64,000 nt of DNA from Casuarina equisetifolia (lineage: Eukaryota > Streptophyta > Magnoliopsida > Fagales > Casuarinaceae). The position numbers were made by a program, and so were the translations under genes. The notes under the pieces were generated by a model. That model was not told the origin of the DNA, did no database searches, and was given only the letters and a program-made list of their open reading frames with translations. Shown piece after piece: positions 46,001-58,000 of this stretch. Position 1 is the stretch's first letter; every line of letters begins with the position of its first letter. The stretch lies in contig CM052359.1 in NCBI GenBank assembly GCA_028551475.1, positions 24,987,583 through 25,051,582 on the forward strand, given 5' to 3'.

Positions 46001-49000
46001 TTAATTTTCACATGATCTCTTGATTATTGCAGTGACCGTGGCAACTTTAACAGATCTTGGTTTCTTGTGGTTTAGAGAATTTTATTTGGAGACTTCTCGT
46101 GTTATTCAGGTGTACTCATACATACTAATGATATTTTTTTTTAATTCCAATGGTTCTTGCTACTATTGTGTTTCTATAGTGGTTTGGCTTCTGAAAATGA
46201 TATCATAATGGCCATTTCATGATTATAGGGTGATAAACTTATTGATCTTTGCAACCACTGGAAATTCCAACCATAGTTTAGATAAACCTTCAAATAACTT
46301 TTCAAGCTACGTCATTGGCATGCCAATTGATTGTGTACTCTTGAAGTCCAACTACCAATTATTATGTGAAGAGTGTAGAAGCATACAGAATGTCCTTTCT
46401 GTGGAACAGTTTTGCTTAGCAATTTCCTCCATTGTTGTACCGATGGAAAAATATGAAAAGCTTCTCTCACTTTCTGATCTCGCCTTCTTAAAAATTTTCA
46501 CATTTTTGTAAGAGCTCCCTCAGTACTGCCAACATAACTGTAGAAAAGCTTTTGTAACTGTCCCTTAATGAGAAATGGCTCTATAGGCTTGTCAAAGTTT
46601 TGTCTTTATTGTTTTTAAGTATTTGTTAGTATGCCCTTATTACAAGTGACTTGTAAAATGTGCCATGAAACCTACTTGTGGTTTGATTGAGAGGAAACTA
46701 TTCTCCCATCCAAACTGACAGGAATTTTTTTATTAGGTAAAGGGGCATGGGGTGATTTGAACTCAAGACCTTAGGTTCTTCCGCCAATAACCTTTCCATT
46801 GAGCTATTGACCCGGGTTCAACTGACAAGAAGTAGCACCTGTTTGACGCCTTACTTAGTGAACCAATAGAATGAGAACACCTCACTGTTTCTGTGTTCAA
46901 TCTCTCTGTATAATCATTTTCTCTTCCTATTTTTTTTCAAACAAAAATAATAATTTCACATTGTACAACAATTGAAGTTCGAAATCAAGGCCAAACCCAC
47001 TATCATGGAAATTCAAATCAAAACCTTCTTCCTCAACTTCCTGACTGGCAGAAGATTTCAAAAGTAACTTGTCAGCTCTTTTTTCTCCCTCGATTCCCCA
47101 AGGTTGTTCCAAGAATTTTGAATCTTTAGAGACAAAGTGATTCTCTTCATGTATTTCAGTCGTTGCAAGTCTTAGATTGGAATCAACTTATTGAGCTTAG
47201 TGAGGGAGAGAGAGAGGTAGCAAGTAGCGGACATGAAGGAGACAGGGAGGTGGTGCAGCAGAAGATCAGGAGGGATTGATCTCCTGCTCATCATGATGAA
47301 GGGGAGTGAAAGCGAGATTAGACTTGATTTGTGCATGGGAATGAAGGGACTATTTAAGAAGCATGAGGAGGTTGATAGTGAGGATTCTGATGAAGTGGAC
47401 TGGAATTGAAAGCCAATGATGGCAGCAGATAAAGACGAGAGAGAAGAAATGAACTGTCTTCCCTGTCTCTGCCATTTTTTTTTTTTCTCTTAAGCAGTTA
47501 CAAAGAAGAAAAGTTTCAGATTTTGGATGCAAATTTTATGTTTACGTGGCATTTGGAAGTTACTTTAATGGGCATGAGATTCTTGCACGCAGGGATACTA
47601 AGCACATTGATGGAAAAAATAGACTTCAAGAAAGTTAAAGCATGTGAATGCTTAGTGACTTTTTTAAGCTTGTAATTAGGATGTGCTGAGTGATAAATTG
47701 TATTCCCCTAATATTTTTGCAATAAAGCTTGGCTTTTGTTTTTTTCCTCTTCTTGCCCTTGATATTGTTCCTTTTTTGTCAGTCTGTCCCAAACTTTGAC
47801 CTAAGGGATGTCGCTTCTTTACTGTGTGCAGTTTCCCATTGAATGCTCTCTTCCCTGGATGCTGGTGGAGCATGTGCTTGAGTCGCAGAATGCAGGTCTC
47901 CTTGAAAGTGTTCTAATGCCATTTGATATATACAATGACTCGGCTCAGCAAGCGTTGGTTGCCCTGAAGCAGCGCTTTCTCTATGATGAAATTGAGGCAG
48001 AGGTATTTGAATCATGAAATTGTGAACGGATTGTTAATTGTCTGTTGTTGTGTGAAATGCTTTCTCAATTTTCAATATTGCTTGTAGTTAGACTTTTAAT
48101 TGCCATCTGCACTCTACACACTTCCTTTTATTGCTTAGGTGGCTGTTCAATCTGCTGGATTCATGTTAAATAACTCCTCTGTACTAGCCCTTTTTAGCTG
48201 CTGTAGCACTGTTTTCAAATTTCTATTTGTCTCGTGACTTAACAAACCCCCTTCAACTTCAGAAAAAATCCTTTGGAGTAAAACCCTTTTCTGTCTTTAG
48301 TAATTATACAGCAATGAAACTCACGAGAGAAGATTTTGGAAGTAAAACCTTTGGAGAAACATGTGTTTTGCTGACTTTGGTTTGGGGTAATTATTGTATT
48401 TAATAAAAATAGTGGACAATGTTTGTTTCTTGAATTTTCGTTAAACTAACTAAGTCTCTTTCTCTCTCAGTCTCTCTCTTTCTCTCTATGTAACATAATT
48501 GGCAATAATTATTTCCGGCACAATTTTAAATGTGCCTAGGAATATGGTAGAACTAAATCTAGGCTTTCTATTCACTTGTCCCTAAAGTGAAGGGAAATTG
48601 GTGCCAAGTCTCAATTTGATGCTTTGAGACTTCAATCATAGAACAGTGACACAACTCTTTATAGTTTTATTGAGCTTTTTATTAGTGGTAGCTAGTTTCT
48701 TGCTTCCTTCAAATCAATCTCGTGTCCCACCAGTGCATTATGGCGTTCACAGACTGGATTACCTGAAGCCATATAGATTTGGTGTAGTAAATTTTCTTGC
48801 GTGAAATGTGTAAGGCACTAAAAAATATCACACAATTTGTTTATAAAGTGACTGATCGACAGATAAGTATGCGTGTATATAGAGACATCACTTAAATGCC
48901 TTTTGAAGTTTCTTTTATATGTTTTCTTCTTTTATTGTCAAGGACGAGTTACATTTTTTATTTTTTTCCCCATAGGTGGATCACTGTTTTGATATATTTG

Positions 49001-52000
49001 TTTCAAAACTTTGTGAGACTATTTTCACTTACTACAAGAGTTGGGCAGCAAGGTACACAACTTTTCATTTGGCTTATCCTCCTGTATCACTTAAAGTTAG
49101 TAAATCAAAACTCGCTTCTTGTGTTGGTTGCAAAATCTGCAGTGAGCTACTTGATCCATCGTTTCTGTTCGCCTTGGACAATGGAGAAAAGTATTCTGTC
49201 CAGCCTATGAGATTCACTGCTCTGCTAAAGATGACTAGAGTGAAGGTTAGTTAATACATAACTTCCATACCAAACCTTCATTTTTCTATTTGTTGTTTTA
49301 GTTTAATTTGAGGAACTTATGTGAGCTAAATATGATTAAAAATATATGGTTATCATCTTTGCCTTATTTCTTATCAAAGTTTCATGTGTTTCTGCGGTTG
49401 GCCTCCAAAGCTTGGTTGGTAGTGGACAAATTGTTATAAGCAATATAAGTGATATGAACCTTGGTACACATCTTCTGATGTTCACTTTCCTTACTGTGGG
49501 GCAAGTAGAGGTTAGTTGTTGTCGAATGGCATGGTGTTGGGAATTATCGTAGAATGCAAAAGGAAAACTGAAAATATCTTGTAATCGATTGGTTAACCAT
49601 ATTATTAAACACAGACAAAAATCAATTGGTTAAAATATTGGTCAAATTTTCTATCAAGCTATGAAAAATGTTCAGCAAAAGACGAATGAATCCTCACAAT
49701 TGTATGTTAATGGAAATTTGTTGGATGTTAGTATGTCTAGAATTCAACTGTTAGATCTATTGATTTAGGGTATGTATTTATTTGAAGTTCAACCAAAATC
49801 ATTCTTGTGCTACTTGACTGAGAATTTTATGGCGTAAGCTACTTGGGAGGAGCATTGATCTAAGAAGTTTGATCGCGGAGCGGATGAACAAAGTTTTCAG
49901 GGACAATCTGGAGTTTCTGTTTGATCGTTTTGAGTCTCAGGATCTGTGCGCTGTAGTTGTAAGTGCTTTCATTTTTTTTTCTCCCTTGATTCTTGTTATC
50001 ATTAAGAAATGCTGTTTGTTTAACACTTTCCTTCATCGGAAAACTAATACAACTGCTTGGTTCTTAGGAGTTAGAGAAGCTCCTTGATATTCTAAAACAC
50101 ACCCATGAATTACTATCGAAAGATCTTTCAGTAGACTCTTTCAGTCTTATGTTGAATGAGATGCAAGAGAACATATCTCTCGTGTCATTTTCAAGTCGAC
50201 TTGCTTCTCAGGTATGGCAATACTGCTTCTTTTGATCCCTTTTGGACATATTCAGTTTTTTATGATTCTCTCTCTCTGTCTTTTGGTCTGTATCACAAGT
50301 TCTGTTTTAGAAATACATAGTTCCCTCCAATAACGAAGTCTGAATTTTTGGTCTGTGGGGACTGCATAGAAATGCAAAATCTTGTTCTCTGTGTGCAGAT
50401 CTACAATTGTGTAGGATGAGCAGATAAAGCAAGAAAGTTCTTAGCTCTTTCTGCATCAACTGCTAATGTTTATTGGTTGCTGAGAATATAATAACTGGAA
50501 CCATAAAAATCTTTTGAATTGAGTATAATTTCGATAGTTAATTTCAGTATGCTTATTGTTGTGTGGAAGCTTAGGCATTGAAAGAAAATGATTCAAGTAT
50601 ATGAGGACAATGACTTGCTCTATTTTCTTGCCGATTTCTTTTAGTACTTGGATTCCTTTGGCTCCAAGAAGCCATTAAGAGTATGATTTAGTGGCCAAGA
50701 AAAGAGAAACATACTGAGTTCTCTAGTTAGTGGTCGCACAGTTTTCTTCTAAAGACAGACTGTTCTACGTTTCTGAAGTAAGGACTAATAGCTAAGGTAT
50801 CTTAGTAAGTAAAACAACGCATAAATCCTAGAGTCACTAGTCCATCCCACTACTGTTGCCAGAGTTAACGTTGATTTTCAAATATGTGAGGCAGTTTTTT
50901 GGAGCATAGTGTGAACTATGGGACAAAATGTGCATAGTTGTAAGAGGACAAAGAGTTTAGTATCTGTATCTAGTACTTGAGAATTTCTTTATCAAATTCA
51001 TTGAAGAGGTTGAATGGAAATCAGAGATTGTTGTATGTCCATATATATTGTCATTTAACCAATGAAAGATGGTTTAAAGGCAGGTGCACATACGTGTAGT
51101 GGGGAATCAGGGTGGAAATTAGTGACCTCAGTCTTTTAAAATTACACTCATTGTGTTATCAGCATAGAGACCTCCTCAATTCTTTTATGTTATAATTTTG
51201 GATTGTGTTTATTTGATCTGATCACTAGATGGGTAGAAATTTGTGACCTCAGTAAATTACACTCATTGTGCTATCCACATAGGAACCTCCTCAATTCCTT
51301 TATCTTATGCATTTGGATTGTGTTTATTTGGATCTGATCAGTAGATGATATCTTGTATGAGGGTAGTTACCAATCTTCTTACTTTTGGGCTGCTTGGAAG
51401 AATCTTAGACAGCAGATTAGCACTTTGACAGATGAGATGCTATTGCTGAAGTCATTAATTGTCATTCTTCACTTACAATTTGTTTGTGTCAATCAGATCT
51501 GGTCAGAAATGCAAAGTGACTTTTTACCCAACTTTGTCCTTTGCAATACTACTCAGCGTTTTGTCCGATCTTCAAAGGTTCCCCCTGTTCCTGTACAGAA
51601 GCCATCAGTTCCCCATGCCAAGCCTAACTTCTACTGCGGCACTCAAGTAAGCATTGCACCTCCCACATTATTGGCTTCCATAATTAAGATATTGCATACA
51701 TAATTACAAAAACAACTTTTACACTTTCACACTCTTATTGACCTTTTTCTACATGTTAGTTTAGAGCAGACGTACTATCCACCAAACTCCCTTTCGTAAA
51801 TGGTTTTTCACAACAAAGTAATTGATGGTTTTGTTTGTTTCCCTCACAGGAGTTGAATTATGCTCACCAAAGTTTTGCACGACTGCATAGTGGATTCTTT
51901 GGAATACCGCACATGTTTTCCACTGCAAGGCTGCTAGGATCTAGATCATTGCCCTGGCTGATCCGAGTGCTTCTAGATCACATATCAAATAAGGTTTTTC

Positions 52001-55000
52001 ATGCTTCATTAAAATTGACATGAGTTAGTTACAAAGAAAAGGAACAGAAAATAATAAATAAATAAATAAAAAGGAGAATTTACATGATGGTGCATGGAAA
52101 TGTGTATGAGCTGTTACCTTGAATTTGTTTTGTTTTGATGCTTATATTACTACTATTAATTCCATCTAAGTCACAATGCTTGCATGATTGTTTCTTTTCT
52201 TTTCTGTCAAATATGGATGAAAATTGGCTCACTTGTAGAAGGAATCTGTAGAGTGCTATTATAGCCAATGAACTAAATAGATGTGATAACTACACATAAA
52301 ACATGTCATATACATTTGTTTTGGGGGAATTATTTATTTGTAATTCTTTAGTTATTTATATGTAAGTGAGACTTTAGGTCTCTGAAAAGCTTTCACAGCC
52401 TGGACTGTTACTGCTGTCATGGCACCATCTTATGTGAATCAGATTCTTTGTTTTTATCTGGTATAATTTACACCATGTCAGAATTTTCATAAGCATTATG
52501 ATCTCATATCATACATTCTATCAGCCAACTTTGTTTTGACTTATACTAGCTTAGGTCTGGTTCAACTTGGTCCAGTCCATAGGAACCCTACTTGAATTAC
52601 TTTATAGTGGTTCAACATGATCCATGCTAGCTGTTTCCTTTCACTTCCTGATTTGTATACTAGAATTCAATGTGTTGTAGATAGTGGTTGTCAGCTGGAT
52701 TTGAATCATAGTGGTTGTCCATCAGCCCTAGCTGCCTGTTCGATGATTTTGTTGGGTCGCATGGAGGATGTGTGGGTCAAGGAAATGGTGTTTGTTGCAG
52801 CCTCGAATGTAAGAGCAGTTGTACTAGAGGTCCAGAACCTGATAGATCTACTTGTTGAGATTTACAAGACAAGCCACTTCAGCAGCCTTTTGAGGCTCTT
52901 ATGAAAATTGTTCTTCTATCATCTTTGACTTGCAAAAGCTTTAGGGTTTGGGTTTTCCAACCTTGCTTACCTCCTAATCCTTGAATTATATGATCTCAGA
53001 AACTGATGGATGAAGAATAGTGAAAAACTCAGCTATTTGTTGATGCATCTCTCTCTTAGGCGTTATTCCAAGGATCCTAGTATAAGTTATCTCTATCCAT
53101 CTTCTTTCTCATTCTTTGCTTTTACTTGCTTTTGGTTGTGTTCCAACCCTTATGCAGATTTTTCAAGCATTGAAAAAACCTGTTTCCTTTGCCCAAATGT
53201 CATTTAAAGCCTAACCTGTCACAGATCTGCATGAAATCTTTTGCTTTACCCTGTATTAACCCCAAAATCCCTAATCCTTGGTTATTAGGTGCTGAATGGT
53301 AGAAGATGCATCACCATATTGATATTCAGTTAGTTCTATGAGTTTAGTAAAAACATCATTTTACATCTTATATGTTTTGAGATTTTATTTGAAGATAATA
53401 TTTAATTGTAGTTTTGTATAATGATTGATACGTGCATATTTCAGATAGCTATGCTTGAACCAATGATCACGGGATTGCAAGAGACATTACCAAAATCTAT
53501 TGGATTGCTACCTTTTGATGGAGGTGTGACAGGTACATGATCGTTGCAAATTTTATTGAAGTCCTTTTTTGGCTTTTTTATTTAGTTTCCATCATCAATA
53601 GGCATGTTCATCTCTTTATATAGCTGAAATGTTAGAACATAACTGTTGTGAAAACTTTGGTCATTCAATGCTGATGAATGTAATGTAGGGTTTGGGATGC
53701 ATCAAAGTAGATTCTATATACATTTGTGATCTAGAAATATCATGAAATTAGGGACTGCATTTTTATCATTTATGCAGGGTTACTGTCAACATGTATAAAC
53801 AAGTTAAAAACATTTTATATTGAAAATGAAAAGTAATTGGGACACCACCAAGATGTTTCAAAAGAGAACATTTTTTCTGCTGTAATCGATTTTCATATAA
53901 GGAGCAGAAGCTATCATCATGGTTCTCCATATTGCTTTTGTCAAAGTATAGTCTTTTAAACTTGATTACTTTCTGATCTTTCTTGTCCATGGTTCAAAAC
54001 TCTCAAAGTAAAAAGCAGGAACTGTGAGTTAAATTAGCCAACAAAAAGAAAATCCCAAATTCAGGATATTACTTTAGTAGTTTATTAAATTTCTTCCTAT
54101 GACTCAATGAATTACTTAGGAAAATGTAGTACATTTGCCCATACGCAATAATGTCTGTAATTCCAGTGTGAAACATGCTTTAAAAGATTGGGATATTGTA
54201 TTGCATTTGTTAATTGACGGTTTCTGTCAAGACTGTTCATTATAAATGAAAGAACTCTAAAACCTGATATTCAAGGTCAGTCAGTGTTATACAAGAAATG
54301 ACTAACACTTAATGCAAGAAATGACTGCCACTTTTTGAGATGACGCTAAATGCCAAATACCACAATTTTGTGAGATCCACTAGCTCATAGCTTCATAAGT
54401 ATTTTGGCTGCTCAATATGACGCACTGACATATGTTTTTCCTGTAGATGAAAAACCACTAAAAACAACTTATGAGCACATTCAAGATTCCTGGAACTTTT
54501 TCAAATAAAACAGCTAGGAAAATTCTCTAAATGCTCAACAAGTTAAAAAAGAAAAACATGTTCTGTGAAAGTTAAAACAGGATTCTGTTTAATACATCAG
54601 TTGTCAACTGGCACAAGGGTATTGTACATCATAGGAATTCAACATATAAATTGCAAGCATTCCCTAATCTGATTAGAATCTGAGCATAACTTGTAGCCTT
54701 TTCATGGGTTCTTTATTTGCTTGCATTGCAGAGTCAGAACCCCTGTTAGGTTGAAAGTGGTCAATAGTTTTGTGGTCTACCATCCTTTGCGGAGTTTAAG
54801 TTTTCCTATCAACTGAAGTTATTATTTTTTGCCAGATACAAGACTTTGCCCTTCATGCTCTAGTCATTTATGCTTCCATTTTTTGAACTTAGTCCCCCCT
54901 TTCCCTTTCCTAGCTTGTGAACTTTATTCTCCATACACAGGTTGTATGAGGCTTGTGAAAGAACAACTTAATTGGGGGACAAAGCTGGAGCTCAAAGCAG

Positions 55001-58000
55001 AGGTTCTTCGTGGGATAAAGGAGATTGGAAGCATTTTATATTGGATGGGACTTCTTGATATTGTGTTGGTTAGTGTCCTAAACTCTATCAAAATTACCAT
55101 GTCTAGTGGTCTCTGACTAAAGCAAATTGTGTTCAGATTTGAGTTAAATCAGTGGTTCCTGAATTTGCAAGTTTTGCAAATAGAGACTACATAGAATTTT
55201 TTTGAGAATTTGTCTTCATACCCCACATGCCAAAATCGACCCTATTCTTTACTGCTCAGTAATCCTTTGCCATTTTTGCTTAATTAAATTTTAATTAAAT
55301 CTTGGATTTTGATTATTAAGCAATCTTTTCACCATGAAGCAGTGCTTGAAATTATTCAGCATTTATAACTTAGTCATTATATGAGCGGGTTGAACCAAAC
55401 CAAAAACATACTCAAGTAATATATATGAATGAACATATGCGGCTTTTAGGTTACTGGTGCAAGGCTAACTAGAATCTAGTGTTGTGAATGTAACTCAGAA
55501 CTGATGCTTATTTACAAATGTTTGTGAAAATATTTCAAATTTTGTTGTTCCACCTTTTTCTCATTACCTAAACTGATTTACAATTTAGGCATGGTAGCCC
55601 ACTGGTGACCAGAATAAACAGTCAATGTCAAAATAGGGTTTCATAGCATTCGGAAGTTGAAAACTCAGTGGTATTTCACAGGAGATGTTTATATCAGACT
55701 TCTATCACATGGGGTCATCTTACATCCACATGCTTAGCTAGAAAACCTAATAATTGTTGTGATAATATAGCTAATGCAGATTCCTGCAACGATGAAACAA
55801 GAATATAAAAATAATGGATATCATTGACGCTGGTGACCTCTAGGCGACATTGGTTCTTTTGTTCAGCAATCCTATTTTGTCAGCGGGGGATACATACAAG
55901 TTGTTCGATTAATGATGCACGGTTATTAAGGGTATAATTGTAGGTTATTGGAGATGTATTCCTGTACATGATCAAAATGAATAATTTTAAACGAGGCATT
56001 GAACTAAGTATAATCATCTTAGAAAATGTGCAAAAGCACAAGGAAAACATCACTTTTATCTTTGAATGAGTGAACCAAAGTAGTGTGAAAAGAGTCATTG
56101 ATAAATATAATAGACCAATGAAATCCATATAGGGAGGCAACTTGGTAGAGACCTTATACATCGGAATAAACAATAGCAAATGTTTCAACAGTTCTAGTGA
56201 CACTAACAGAAAATGGCAGATGCTGATACTTAGCTGTATAATGTTATTTTTGGAAAAGAATGAAGGAATAGTATTTTGCAATGAATAAAATGAATGACGT
56301 CCAAATATATAATGCCAAAACTAAATTATCACTCAGGAGTCATGAGGCTGCATGGTGTGATAAGCATGGTTGAGCCAGGCAACTTTCTAGAGTTGAGTCC
56401 AGATAATAAGTTGAAGCTACCAAATAATTTTTAAGACTTAAATTTTGTTAAATTTGAGAATCAATTGCATGGGCAAATTCCAATCTTGCTTTTAACATGG
56501 AAATTACATTTTAATACATAAGCATTACAGGGGCCTCAAATCTCTCTTTTTCTTACTGTTTTCTTAACTGTCTTAAGTGGCAATCCAAGTAAAGATAACA
56601 GTTGACAAAAGAAGGGAGAAAAATGAATTCTTTTCCCAACCCATAATTTGTCTCATCTGGAAATGGTAACAATTGTGTAAGGAGCATATATGACCTTGCC
56701 AACTCAAACTATTGTCTGTTCTTCCCTCGGTCATCTTTTTGTTACATAAACTAAAGGATCTAGGCATACTTATATATTCTATTTCAGATACTTAATCTTT
56801 GCTACTAAGAAGATTCAGAATGGATATATACCATACAATTAGAAACCTCTAAAATAAAACGTTGAGATAATTTGTTTCCGGATTTTCATTGTCAGTAATA
56901 TGAAATGTTATCAGGTGATATGAAAGCCAGTTATTCTGATTCTTTTCATCGTAAGTGTACCATCTTTGATATTGTCAATTAAACTGTCTCTAGCTGCTTC
57001 CTGCTTATTCTGGGGATTTTGCCTGTTGCACAGAGAGAGGTGGATACCATGCATTTCATGCAAACGGCCCCATGGTTGGGCTTGCTTCCTGGTGCAGATG
57101 GGCAGATATTAAATTGTCAAGATGGTGGAGACAGCCCTATAGTCAACCTTTTTAAAGCTGCCACTGCTGCTGTAGTGTCAAACCGTAGTTGTCCAAATCG
57201 AACATCTTTCCACACCATATCAAAACAGGCAGAAGCAGCAGGTCTGTGATTGCATTTCTTCCAATCTTGCCATTTTTCTCCCAGTTTAAATGCAGGTTAA
57301 ACAGAACTATGCAAGTTCTATTATATTCAATTCACAGGTCATGCAGGTATTACTTAGCAGTCAAAGAATTGCTGTTTGATCTCTGTGATCCAATTTTAAA
57401 GGATTATTTATAAGCATCCGTCTTTCCTCTTGTGGTGTTGCCTTGGTCTTATAAATCTTAACTTCCTGCTAAAACTGATTGGAAGATAGGCCGTTACCAT
57501 AGGAAGTAGCTCTTTGTGGACTTGTTCAAGGCACCTTTTCTGATACTATTGCATATATGCCTTAAGAAGCAAGCTTGAAAGACAATAATTTGGAACCATT
57601 TGAAAGCAAGCTTGGAAAATGGTTAGAGGCTGACAAATATATGAATGAAGCATATTAATTTGTCACCAATTGGCTGGAGAAGTTTATGAACAAGGTACAT
57701 GAACAGTGATGGGGTTGTGAGGGGGTTCTAGGTGGGAAATAAAGGTACCTTTGGAACGAATCACTGAGGTCCTATTGTGGTGAGCGTGCTAGGACCTCAT
57801 AAATTTTGTCCTCAATAACATAAATTGAATTTCCGGGCAAAAAAAGCCATTAGACGAGCCCTTGCTGTTCATGATATCCAGGAATGCAAGCCATTAGACG
57901 AGACCTTGCTGTTCATGATATCCAGGAATGTTGCAAATGTTATTTTAAAAAGCCTTAAATTCTCTTTCCAGTTGTATGGTGTACCAATAGGTTTATACCA

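Noticed and set aside
52617-52904. Open frame in PIR intron 24
   Set aside because: No recognised domain and no family counterpart; most likely chance in intron sequence.
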